Shown: positions 13,201 to 23,000 of the stretch, piece after piece | How positions within the stretch are numbered: position 1 is the first letter of the stretch | How the letters are laid out: each line of letters starts with the position of its first letter | NCBI RefSeq assembly: GCF_050436995.1 | Contig: NC_134769.1 | Coordinates: 930,001 to 994,000 of the forward strand | DNA: 64,000 bases | DNA from: Anticarsia gemmatalis | Taxonomy: Eukaryota; Arthropoda; Insecta; Lepidoptera; Erebidae | Direction of reading: 5' to 3' | Translations under genes and position numbers: made by a program | Notes under the pieces: model-generated | Told to the model about the DNA's origin: nothing | The model's database searches: none | The model's input: only the letters and a program-made list of their open reading frames with translations

Positions 13201-16200
13201 CACTTCTCATACATAATATCAAGCCTGTTTTGTCCGAAGGTATAGGCAGAAGTGTATGAGATACACCCACGTTTCGACGAATAATTGGTCTAGATTATTG
13301 CAATTTAAAGGGAGAGTGGCAGTTACTACACGGCCATTTCCAATGTCCTATCGAAGATTGCAGATAGATTACTGTCTTAGATTATTACGTCGAATGATCT
13401 ATCTTTAAAAGATTTCGATAGGAATGCTTGCTATCCGTGAATGGGTTATAGAAATGGAAGTAACAATAAAGTTATAGATAATGGTATAAATAATATCTAA
13501 CTAATAATAACTAACCATAATGCGGTCAGTGGTGTATTTGATTGTGGACCATGATGTCTCGAGTTCGATTCCCAGGGCGGGCAAACTATTATTGGTATTT
13601 TCTATGATGAATAAGAGTAGGTATTTCTCAATAGTAGACTAGAGGTTGGTAACGTGCCTGGTAAATGCCAATTTCCAGGAATGGAATCAACGGGGTAAAA
13701 TTGTACTATAGCCGGACGAAGTCGGGCTAGTCCGCTAGTTATATATAAAGTAAATATGTGTTTATATATGACGCAATTCTCTTGACATTTAGAAATGTTT
13801 TTATATTAAGATCACGTTTGTTTTATCTCGTTCGTATGTGGGTGTTAGGATCAATACACCCACATTACAGATGTTATAACAACTCCTAATTTATAAAAGG
13901 GCATGTCTTTTGACATTTACAGCGACCCACATTTTCTTGTGTAGATATTTTCTTTTTTGTGGAAAGTAACATTATTTCTAGGAATAGACTATCAGACGTA
14001 ACTTCTCGTTACTTTAAATTGTGGGCCCCGCTGTCATTTTCAAAGATCTTTGACAGCCGTTAACAGTAGTCAGAAACTTGAGTTTGATAACCAGTCTTAC
14101 CGAGGGTTATCGTGTAAAAACCCAGGTAACTGAGAGGTGAGACTGAAAGCCGATTCCAACATAGTTAGAAGAAAGGCTAGTCTGATATTTACTCAACTTC
14201 GTAAGAAAAGAGTAGCTGTTAAAGCCTAACAAATCAACCAGACTTCCTTTATTTAGATTACGCCTTTTTCCTAGGTTATATTATAATCTATTCTCGAATT
14301 AGGTTTTGTTCTTTCGCCGTATAAGCCTGACAGACAAACAGTTACTTCCGTTTTAGTCATATAAGTGTTATTTATACAACATTCTGCTGCTACTAGGATT
14401 TTACTAACAAAAAATCTACAAAAGTATTTGAACCTTGAACCTTGGTCCAAGGTTCAAATATCAGTGTCAATAAGAACTCGTAGTTTAATGTTTGTATAAT
14501 AATTATTTATTGCAAATAAGGACGTCATATCAATAAAGATGCCCAATATTATACGTCTGCCGAAATTGGTACACTGGATTACTTATTGTTAATCTTAACT
14601 CAAAAGTTACTGTTGCCTAGTCAGACTAACGCGCAGTTTTTTATCTAAAGCGACAACCAAAGAATTCACGAATTATCTGGTAGTTTTATGAAGAAACGGA
14701 TTTGTCTTTACTATATAAATGTCAAGTAAAACTCAATGGCTTTAGCGATTACTTGAGATATGTTTGAAGAAACTGGTCATAAATCCAGGTTTTGACAACT
14801 TGTCTGTTTGTTTGCGCGTATTTTTATTCCGGTCAATAACAAATAATACCATAACGTAAGATGATCGTCTAAAGCAGGGGCTCCCAACCTTTTCTTAGTC
14901 CGGGACCACTTTTATCCACCATATTTAGACTTCCGCGGACCACTGGTGAAAAGTAATGTTCTAAATGTTTTCAGGACGCGGACGACTTGCCGTTCCGTCG
15001 CGGCGAGCGGTTGATGGTGATCAACCGTGACGAGGAGCAGTGGTGGACGGCCAGGAACAGTCAGGGACGCACTGGATCTATACCTGTGCCATATGTACAG
15101 AGGGTAAGTACACTGTAGTAACACTATCTATCTAAATAAATATAATTCAAACGTGACTGACCGACATAATGGTCTATCAACGCACAGCGATAACCACTCG
15201 ACGGATCGAGCTGAAATTCGGCAGGCAGGTAGATGTTATGACGTAAGCATCCGCTAAGAAAGGATTTTGATTAATTCTACCTCCAAGGGGATAAAATAGG
15301 GGATGAAAGTTTGTATGAAAATTCTGTCCAAAGTCACGTCAGTAGCCAGTTACGCTCACCGGTCGGTAAACGATCTTTGGGTTAAGCAAACCTTGCTGTG
15401 GTCATCCCATAGATGGGTGACCGCATAGGTATTTGAACAGGGCGTCTCCGTACTTCGGAGGGCACATTAAAAGTCGGTCCCGGTTGTTGTCAATTAAGAT
15501 AACGTCAAAGGCCTTCGGGCGACTTGAACAACTTTGACACTAGGTTGACCACTAACCAATAACCATACGATGAGAAGAGAAGAGAAGAATGTAGTAAAAT
15601 GTTTTACATAACTTGTACCCTCTATGTTTCAGATCCTAGACCCGGCCGGAGTGCCGTACTGTCCGTCGGAGGCGCTGAACCAGCTGTCGGACCCCCCCAG
15701 CCCTCCCACCGCAAGACCCCCGCCGCAGCAGAGAAACAATATGACAAATATGCAGGTAACAACACATCACACTTTGTTTTATAATACCATAGCAGCTTTT
15801 ACCCGTCAATTCGTAAAAGTTTCTAATCAAGGTTAATAAACAAGTACGAGTCGGACTTGTGCACGAAGGGTTCCGTACCAAAAAATATTCGTTGTATTTT
15901 TTTTAAATTTTTAGTAGTTGTTTTTGTAGACAACGGGAATATATTATTTGTGAGCTTTCTAGTTCCTACGCTTTAAGAGATACAGCCTAGTGACAGACAG
16001 ACTGACAGCGGAGGCTTGGGAATATGGTTCTGTTTACTGTTTGGGTGCGGAACCCTAAAAAGGACCCATGTTCTAAATTTCATCAAAATCTACAAAGTAG
16101 TTTTTATATAAAAACTTGCAAGCCTAACGAACAAACTTTTTCGTAAATTATACAATAATACAAGCCAGTTTTACGGTTACTAAATGTCAGATAGCCTATC

Positions 16201-17060
16201 TGCTGGATAAAGTAAACATGTGAAAAGCGACATATAACTAATTATGTGCGTTGTTTGTGTGTAGCGCACTCTGCCCGCGCGGGCCGTGGTGAAGCAGCCG
16301 CGAGTGCCCAACGCTTACGACAAGACCGCGCTGAAACTGGAGGCGGGAGACATCATACTGGTAAATAACACTTTCACAATTAAAACTAACTTATAATGCA
16401 GATAAAACTATCCTATGCCCTTTTTCATGGTATATTCTATAACCTTACCCATTCTTTATTAAAATAGCGTCAACTATTTTTTGTCTATTGGCCAGTTTCT
16501 TCAACGAAAGTAACAGCCAATAGGGGTAAAATAAAAATGATGAACAAATTTGTTTCGTGTTCTCAATATAAGTATCTTCCCTCTATTCCTAAATAAGGAC
16601 CTTCAACTATCACAGTAATATGTTTTATGAAAAAACTTTTAGTTTAGCCTTTACATTATTAATATTTATCTGTAAGTGTGAATGTGAATTGAAGCAAATG
16701 AAGTTTGTAGGGGTCATAATAAAGTTGCGTTTTTTCTCTGCCTACCCCTATGGGAAGTAGTCGTGATTTTATATACATATTTAAATAAATAAAATAAATA
16801 TCATTGGACAACTCACACACGGTCATTTGATTCCAAACTAAGCAGAGCTTGTACTATGGCAACCAAATAACTGATAAACATACTTATATAGATAAATTGA
16901 CATCCAGTTTATTTGAAGTCAAATATTAAATTTGTTTTTAAATTTTCAGGTTACAAAAATAAATATAAACGGCCAATGGGAAGGCACGTTGAACGGCAAG
17001 ACCGGCCATTTTCCATTCACCTGCGTCGAGTTCTTGGACGACAGTGTCACTACCAGTTAA
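4206..17060 (+). CDS. Crk: Crk adaptor protein (SH2-SH3-SH3), seven coding exons, 294 aa
   Basis: Exons: 4206-4255, 11164-11286, 12096-12348, 14975-15103, 15633-15755, 16265-16360, 16950-17060 (stop TAA). All borders are GT..AG and phases join to 885 nt. Crk is a cytoplasmic adaptor: the SH2 domain binds phosphotyrosine (pYxxP) on docking proteins, and the first SH3 recruits proline-rich partners such as C3G and DOCK/Mbc, linking receptors to Rap and Rac. SH2 is about residues 18-110, with FLVRDS at 41-46 (Arg44 binds phosphate) and SHYIINR at 64-70. The first SH3 is about 130-185 (AKFDF, paired Trp at 165-166, PVPY at 179-182). A proline-rich linker is at 204-217. The second SH3 is about 233-290, starting near the highly conserved PRVPNAYDKTALKLE. 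The order and spacing match fly Crk. Intron 1 is 6.9 kb and all larger introns contain repeats. Confidence 0.96.
4973..5031 (+). mobile_element. 5S-derived SINE, 3' fragment
   Basis: GGGCGGCTTGAACAACTTTA, CACTAGGTTGACCACTAACC and ATACGA are the conserved 3' body of the repeat seen complete at 11808-12067. The 5S-like head is missing here, so this is a 5'-truncated copy. Downstream, at about 5030-5230, the sequence is related to 4670-4860 (both contain ATGGTAAAAACT or a close variant, then CTAGC, then ATGATTCACTTGCATT), an old local duplication. Confidence 0.6.
5532..5768 (-). mobile_element. tRNA-derived SINE (HaSE type)
   Basis: In minus orientation the element starts GACTGCCTCCGTGGCGCAGT, has a Pol III A box (TGGCGCAGTGG) and B box (GGTTCGATTCC), then the palindromic phrase ACAATTATTTGTGCGATCC, and ends GCGGGAGTTGTC before a poly-A tail, seen on the plus strand as a T run at 5532-5556. 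Copies at 7068, 17221 and 38246 share this plan. It lies in Crk intron 1. It is not a tRNA gene: the head cannot form a full cloverleaf and continues into a SINE body. Confidence 0.85.
6070..6180 (+). repeat. Dispersed repeat, copy also at 16690-16775
   Basis: The phrases GGAAGTCCATAGGGATCGTG and CTGCCTCTATGGGAATAG here correspond to GTTTGTAGGGGTCAT and CTGCCTACCCCTATGGGAAG at 16690-16775. Both lie in Crk introns. The type of element cannot be told from these short remnants. Confidence 0.45.
7068..7270 (-). mobile_element. tRNA-derived SINE (HaSE type), second copy in Crk intron 1
   Basis: Same order of motifs as the copy at 5532: plus-strand CAACTCCTGCACTAAGAATT, a palindromic ATTTGTGGATTGCACAAAT, a B-box complement (GGGACTCGAACCC) and an A-box complement (CCACTGCGCCACG). 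It carries a few small insertions (TATAAT in the palindrome). The 107-aa minus frame over it is translated SINE, not a gene. Confidence 0.8.
7529..7735 (-). mobile_element. Lep1-like non-autonomous Helitron
   Basis: In minus orientation it starts TCCATACTAATATTATAAAT, contains TCTGTCTGTCTCTCTGTAC and ACTGAACCAATTTGCATGAA, and ends at CTAG (7529-7532). The TC start and CTAG end fit Helitron ends. It lies in Crk intron 1. No hairpin of convincing strength was seen before the end. Confidence 0.65.
8273..8520 (-). mobile_element. Non-autonomous Helitron, family with ...GCGGGTCAGCTAG end
   Basis: Plus strand begins CTAGCTGACCCGACCACTTC and reads through GCTTGCGTCACATAAGAG and TTCCCCGTTTTTGTAAC to CTTTATAATATTAGTCTC. 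Copies in plus orientation at 44092-44293 and 48003-48205 share all these phrases and begin TCTATACT. The 5' half resembles the Lep1-like family (ACTAATATTATAAA). Confidence 0.65.
10926..11075. mobile_element. Small MITE with CCCTCTTATTCATAAA inverted ends
   Basis: Starts CCCTCTTATTCATAAA and ends TTTATTATAATAAGAGGG. The body (ATGAAAGGCTTACAAAGTGT, GAAAAAGAGAAAACATATT) is closely matched at 19860-20006. At about 150 bases with short terminal inverted repeats and no frame, it is a DNA-transposon MITE. It ends about 90 bases before Crk exon 2 (11164). Confidence 0.7.
11808..12067 (+). mobile_element. 5S rRNA-derived SINE, near-complete copy, abutting Crk exon 3
   Basis: The head holds GTGGGTTAAGCAACC, GGCGCGGACATTCC and ATAGATGGGTGACCGCATAG, in the order and rough spacing of the 5S rRNA internal promoter (box A GTTAAGCAAC, IE GGCGCGG, box C GATGGGTGACCGC). 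The body continues GGGCGTCTCCGTGCTTCGGA and GGGCACGTAAAAAGTCGG and ends ACACTAGGTTGACCACTAAC with an AAAGATAAAGAAAGAAAG tail. It ends about 29 bases before Crk exon 3; a consensus branch site (TACTAAC) at 12069-12075 follows directly. Copies: 15343, 60932 (plus) and about 59737 (minus). Confidence 0.7.
12922..13111 (+). mobile_element. Lep1-like non-autonomous Helitron
   Basis: Begins TCCTACTAATATTATAAATG, contains GTATGTATGTTTGTTACACT and ends GTCGCGGGCCGAATCTAG with T following, which fits TC..CTAG Helitron ends. It lies in Crk intron 3. A short phrase of the 5' end (TTATAAATGCGAAAGTT) is repeated directly after it, so a second fragment may adjoin. Confidence 0.7.
13516..13625 (+). mobile_element. 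tRNA-like SINE head, second SINE family
   Basis: An A-box-like phrase (TGCGGTCAGTGGT, 13521-13533) is followed by a B box (GAGTTCGATTCCC, 13561-13573) and GGGCGGGCAAACTATT. Related phrases are at 62155-62200 (CCCCGGGTCGGGCAAAGT) and 48695-48735. The spacing fits a tRNA-derived head. Not HaSE type. Confidence 0.5.
14087..14190 (+). repeat. Dispersed repeat (ACCAGTCTTACCGAGG family), short copy
   Basis: The phrases ACCAGTCTTACCGAGGGTTA and GAGACTGAAAGCCGATTCCA match longer copies at 17640-17800 and 44605-44775, where the middle part GGCAGTCGCTCCATGTAAAA is also present. This copy has lost that middle. The element type is not identified. Confidence 0.5.
14875..14955 (+). mobile_element. hAT-type element end next to Crk exon 4
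   Basis: CAGGGGCTCCCAACCTTTTC is a typical hAT-family terminal inverted repeat, followed by GTCCGGGACCACTTTTATCC and GCGGACCACTGGTGAAAAG. The other end of the element is missing. It stops about 20 bases before the acceptor of Crk exon 4 (14975), so the branch site and pyrimidine tract of that intron lie at its edge. Confidence 0.5.
15343..15590 (+). mobile_element. 5S rRNA-derived SINE, second near-complete copy
   Basis: Same plan as the copy at 11808: TAGCCAGTTACGCTCACCGG, GGGTTAAGCAAACC, ATAGATGGGTGACCGCATAG, GGGCGTCTCCGTACTTCGGA, CACTAGGTTGACCACTAACC and a GA-rich tail (GAGAAGAGAAGAGAAG). It ends about 43 bases before Crk exon 5 (15633). Confidence 0.7.
15838..16062 (+). repeat. Dispersed repeat (ACGAGTCGGACTTG..GGAACCCTAAAAA family)
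   Basis: Starts TACGAGTCGGACTTGTGCAC, then AGGGTTCCGTACC, then GTGACAGACAGACTGACAGC, and ends TGCGGAACCCTAAAAA. A copy in the other orientation is at 34535-34740 in the zinc-finger gene. This pattern is common in moth introns. It has no frame; the class is not established from these copies. Confidence 0.6.
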
Positions 17061-17220
17061 AACTATTTAGTTACGACAGTACGTATACTCATGTGACACT
17101 TGTAAAGGAATATACACCTTACTGCTTTGATAATAAGGTATAATGTACTAGTTAAATTTGGTTACAACGGCTAATTTCATTGAAAGCAACTAAAACTTTG
17201 TTTATAGTATCCAAGTGTTA

Positions 17221-17443
17221 GACTGCCTCCGTGACGCAGTGGTTTAGGTCACCACGCCACTACCATTACGCCGAAAGGTCGTGAGTTCGATTCCCACACG
17301 CGAAAATTATTTGTGGATCGCACAAATAATTGGTTAGGGTCTGGTTGTTCTTTTTGTGCATTGTTTGTATGTTTGTTAAAGTCCCCGCGACACAAGAGAA
17401 ATTCCTAGTGCGGGAATTGTCTTTATGAAAATAAATAAATAAA
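17221..17443 (+). mobile_element. tRNA-derived SINE (HaSE type) in the presumed Crk 3'UTR
   Basis: Starts GACTGCCTCCGTGACGCAGT, B box GAGTTCGATTCCC (17282-17294), palindromic TTATTTGTGGATCGCACAAA, and ends GCGGGAATTGTCTTTATG followed by AAATAAATAAATAAAAAG. It begins 160 bases after the Crk stop codon. Its tail supplies AATAAA at 17430-17435 and again just downstream, the first good polyadenylation hexamers after Crk. Confidence 0.85.
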
Positions 17444-19548
17444 AAGTGTACACGATACACAGGTACACTCTCTATTCCTTTACTCTCATAGTACAGTGAG
17501 ACGAAAACCGATAAGTTTGAAGTCAGCGCAGCACCGACGGCTTCACTTGCTCTCCGAGGTACGGAGGTCTATAACCTCAACTTCCTAACTCTTGGCATTT
17601 CACTAAGAATTTCTTGACAGAAAATCAGTCAGTCAGACAGTCTGACAACCAGTCTTACCGAAGGTTATCGTGTTATAACCTAGGTAACTGGGTTGTGGAG
17701 GTCCGATAGGCAGTCGCTCCATGTAAAATACTGGTATTCAGCTGCACCTGGTGAGACTGGAAGCCGACTCCAATGTAGTTTGAAGAAAGGCTAGGCTGAT
17801 GATTTGTTGAAACAAAGTTCCGTTGAATAGTTTCACAGATTAAATTCGTTTCAATGAAATATATATACCTTATTTCAAAGTAACTAAGGTCTATTATTCC
17901 TTAAAGTATAGTGTTAGACATTTGTACTACGAACTGCGCCCACCGAAGGGACTGAGTGTGTGATTTATTGTTTTTGAATTACGTTCCAAAGTTCCATATT
18001 AAAATTGAATAAAAAAGAAAAAAAGTCGGTCCAGTTTATACAGAAAGTGTTATGTTGCATTAAGAGAATGCTTTCTCATTCTTTCTCAATAGTTATGAGT
18101 GAAAGGCATATATTTTTATGTACAAAATATGATACTTTACAACATGCATTGGTTAATTTTGGCAGATATTTTTGTGGTACAAATTTATTTGCCTGATAGG
18201 CTGTCTGGTGCCTGTTGTTAATTGTTATGGGTGTAGCAGGTTCGACTCTCAGTCGCAACAAACATTTTTGTGTTTCACAAATTCTGTGAGTTGGTTCGAA
18301 ACGAATTGTACTTTACAAAGTCTGTATATTTTAATGGACATTTTTTTCTTTGAATATGGAATTTTTGAAAAATTATCAAAATATAAATCGCGATATAAAA
18401 CTATCATTATAATATGGGCTTATGTTAACGGACATATAGTATGTTTTGTAAAGAATTTAATTTAAATATTATGGTACGAATGGACGCACAAACACTTGTA
18501 TACATTACATAATTAAATATGTATAGACAAATTTATTTCTTTCTTGTAACTAAATTATCATAGATTATGGGATTGGATTTCTTTAGTTTTTTAAGGGAGA
18601 TATCACGCCTGTTACAAACAATGGTGTAGGCAGAGGTGTATGAAATACAACCAGATTCCGTCATTAAAATGTAGTTAGGTTCTTTATAAATAAAAATGAA
18701 TCAACGAAATGTACGTACGCACATAACTTTTAAACAGCTAAACTAAATTGGACAATTATCTTTTCAATATGTTTGTAACTATCGCGAAAAGGTTTCTATG
18801 GGATCGATGGGATCGAAATTCCCATGAAAATGGAGTTAACGGGATAAAATTGTACTATACCGAACAAAGTTTCTTAAGTATAATATAAAAAATAAATATC
18901 CCTTGCTCGCTCGCCCCCTATTACATGGGACTAAGATTGTTAATGGCGAAACGTGGGTGTGTTTTATACATATCTGCCTACACTTTCGGGTGTAAAAGGC
19001 GTTATATTATGTATGTATTAGAGACTCGGTTATACTTGACCAAAAATATATAAGAAATATCACGGAATATAACCCGGGACCTCGTAGTGTGCAGTCACTG
19101 TTTACACGGAATGCTAAAGGAATTTAAACCCAAAATCTATATAAATAAAGTCTTTTTTAAATTAATCGACACTGAGATTATTAGAAACTCATTTTTATGG
19201 TGTATTTATTTAATTACATGCATTTTTCTTGCATTTCTTAATGTATATCGGCTATATACTATGACAAAACTTTTTTATATAAAAAAAATCATTTCGACGC
19301 TTGTGTTTTTCTCAAAATGGACCATTTTTATGTACTAATAAAATAAATAGCTTGATTTTTTCACTAACTGTTGTAACAAATGATTATACAAAAGGTATCT
19401 TGCCTCTCTTTCTCCCATACGGCATTTAACGTAGGTGGGAAAGAGATGGAGCATACTTTTTGGATAAGGCGAATAAGTCATTAGCGGATGAAAGTAAATA
19501 AGTGAATTTTACTCTTAAATACTTACTGGTTGAATAATAAATATCGTG

Positions 19549-19645
19549 TAAGCTCTGATTAGTTGTACAGTGTTTTGTCTCTGTCACTCATATGCGGTTT
19601 CAATATTGACTGAAAGTGACAAAACACTGTACTATTCAGAGCTTA
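19549..19645. mobile_element. Palindromic MITE, about 30-bp arms
   Basis: TAAGCTCTGATTAGTTGTAC leads into AGTGTTTTGTC on the left; the right arm (GTGACAAAACACTGTACTAT then TCAGAGCTTA) is its near-exact reverse complement. The same ends (GTGTAAGCT..GATTAGTTATA) occur at 38186 and 38520, where a SINE has split the element. Confidence 0.75.
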
Positions 19646-19859
19646 GATAATGTTTTTTTATGCCAAACAACTTAGTAGACAGCCTTGTGTTCAAGATTCG
19701 CGGCTCGCGGATGTATACAAAATTTGAAAATATATAACATCAGCTACTTTATTTTGGAAATACACTAAAGTATTAATTAGATACTAGATTAATCTTGCAT
19801 GCCAAGGCTCTACACTAAGTTGTCAGTCTATAGTAATAGAGATGTGAAACTGTCACTAA

Positions 19860-20006
19860 CCCTCTTATTCATAAAAATATATGAAGTTTTTAAAGGCTTA
19901 TAAAGAGTTTTGTTTCTTTCACTCCTAAGCGAAATGAAAAAGAGAAAACATATTTTAGTAGTTTTTTAACTAAAATAGGTTTATAGTGTGTTTATGAATA
20001 AGAGGG
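19860..20006. mobile_element. Small MITE with CCCTCTTATTCATAAA inverted ends, second copy
   Basis: Starts CCCTCTTATTCATAAA and ends TTTATGAATAAGAGGG, a 16-base perfect inverted repeat. The body matches 10926-11075 closely and in the same orientation. This is the better preserved copy. Confidence 0.8.
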
Positions 20007-23000
20007 TAAGTATTTAAGAGTGAAATTACTTGGAAAGGTTCAAGTAAGACACTTGTTAGAGTGTCAACTTGAAAGGGCTAAGATTTTAACGTTATAGGAA
20101 TTGATAAATGTATTGAATTGTTGACAAAGTTATACTAATGACATGACTTGTAACGCATCGATTGTGTACTGCGTCTGTTTATAACATAAAGTTTATTATA
20201 TTCCTAAAATTGGTTATTTCAAAAATTTCCAGGCTTTCAAAGATCACAAAACACACTTAAAAGAACGCCAAAGAAATAATTTGAACCTTTAGAGTGCGTG
20301 AAAAAGGTTTATTCTTTCTTTTACGTAAGAAAAAACCTTTGAAACAAACTGATGGAATTAGGCACACATTAGCATCTTATGACTCTGTCGTATTCAAAAT
20401 TAAAATATATATTATCCTTTTCACACTTTGATTGTTAGAAACAGACGCAGTATATAAAATTGGTGTCTACTCATTTCTAGACAAAGCGTTTCTTTTAAGA
20501 CTAACTATAAACTAAAAACTATTTATTTTTCATATACTCTTCAACTTGGTTACAAAAAAATACAACTTGGTTTATATATAGACACCGTCTGCATTTCTCA
20601 TACACATTTGAACTTGGACTTTAGTTCCCAAGTTCCAAAACTCTAATATTTACGGCCGGATGCAAAAAGACCATTAAATTTTAAATAATTCTCATAACTA
20701 TATCTGTTGCTACGATTCACGACAAAATGACAAAGACAGCATGATGCTTGATGGTTTCCTCAGGTGAAGGGACGTTTCTGCATTCGACCGTACATAGGTT
20801 TATAAATAAATCAAGTATATATCAGTTTCATTACTCCTGAATATGTATCGGTTAACTGATCGGGTAGAATTTGGTCAGTTTTTAAATTCAAATCGTCGTA
20901 TAATATATTTAATCTACCACCGTCTCGGAAAAGCTGTTTTTCGTAAAAAGAAACGGCAAGAAACTCTTGCTTGTTTTCGATTGCCTATTGCAATAATAAT
21001 TGCCACTTTATCTACCAGGGAGGCTATCTCGTATCTCGGTCGACAACTATTTGGAACCTACTATGCTGTACATTGTTTCCTCCCTTCGAATAAAGTGATT
21101 AACACGTTATGTTAAAGCAGTAATGTACTGAATAGTTAACCATCAATTTGACGTGTACTAGTCAACTGGGATACGTGGTAAGCTCGTGGATAGGCTATTC
21201 GACACTTATCTATGAGTTGTGAAACTGTAAACCAAGTTGTAACGATCGGTACAGAATTGCGTAGTTGTAAGTTAAATCGCACTGGACATGTACGGTACAC
21301 ATTAATGTTATTGTATTGTAAACAGTTACCTAGACGGTTTGTTGAACAAATATGTGGGAATTTACCAACTACAATATATAAAATGAAGGTTAAAACTACC
21401 CGAGATATATGAAGTGATGATAGATATTGAGATATTCTCGTCCTTGTTTTTTTGGTTTTAGCTCAAAACCCTGCACAAATAATTCAATTGGTGTCAAACC
21501 CTAAAGAGAATTGGCACCTGGTTTATGACTAGCGGCTAAAGCTAACAAACGGGCTCTGCTCGCATTTAAGATAAACATATTTTTTATTTTTTCGTTTTCT
21601 AATAAAATTGGCTATATATAAGCCATCTGCGTGCGCATTAGCGCCGACTTAATTAGGAGTTGAAATGGTCGCCATGGCCGAAATCGGTCGGATAGATCAT
21701 CATCATCATCATCATTTTTTCAGATTTATGAATTAATAATACATGTATGGATACCACATATTTGTTTTACAAACGCATTTGTCATTATATCCATAAGGAA
21801 TTGATATTTACATTGTATACATCGAACATTGTTTGACTGTTAGTTTAAAATATTTTTAATATTTGTAAACGCTAACTTAGCAGGGGATTGTGACAAGAAA
21901 ACTACTAACTACATAATTAAACGACTAGCGCAAGATTGTTTATAAAATCAGTAATAATAAGTGATGTTACCTTACCATATTGTGGTCGAAGGCCCTATGA
22001 CGTCTGACCATTTGTGTTACCCCAGAATCAAAGGTACCCCACCAATGGCTTTTTAAGGTATGCATGTATAAGAAACAGTTATAAAGGACATATATAATAA
22101 TCAACGAAAAATGTCAAGAAATAGTGACGCTTTAATTCCCCAATGGGGAATAAAATTCACAATATTGTTTTGTAAAAAATCTGTTTAACATTTTGTTACT
22201 ACATTAACGGCACGGCCTTTGGTTTGATGTCCACACGGAAAGGTCTTCGTAAGGAATACGTCTATAATAAAAAAAGAAAGAAATGTATTGGTGTTCTCTT
22301 GTCACATTCCTGCTAAGTTTGTATAAGTTGAAATGCTTGTACGTTAAATAACATTGTGGAATCATTGTGTCGACAATTATGTGTGTTTAGGTGCAATAAT
22401 AAGTGGCCAGTTTCAATGAAATTGGCCATTGACATTATAGTAACATGTATTAAAATATACATTTATTTCTCAGTTAATGACTTTTTATTGTAAGATAATA
22501 AATAAATGATTTACAACGAAAAGTTTTTTTTCTGTTCAGAGTTAACTTGGTTTCAGTAGTTTCCAACTTTTATTCTTATTTTATGAACTTGGCTTTGTGA
22601 AAAATACATGACGATTGTTACTTATACACTATCAAATGTTCAAAAGAATATTTTTTACCACCATCAAAATAATTGTGAAATATTTTTTGAAATAAGGTTA
22701 AAACTATCTCGATTTAAACAGTGAATGCTAAAAACATATTATTTTGCAATAAATGACTAATTAAGTTCACTGAAATCACAATCAAAAGAAAAAAATATAT
22801 ACACACAAATATTAACTTTTTTCAGAAAATTGTATAGTGTAAAACTAGCATAGCACTGACTTGAATGAAACTGGAAACCTTATTAAAGCCAAAAATACGT
22901 CTTAAATTTACGAGAAAAGTTATATTTAATCATACTTTTTCCAACTATACCTTATTATTACACCTAAACACAAAAATCATGGAATACGCGTTGTGAAGTC

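Noticed and set aside
20843..21115. 90-aa plus frame
   Set aside because: No family features and no neighbouring exons; treated as chance.
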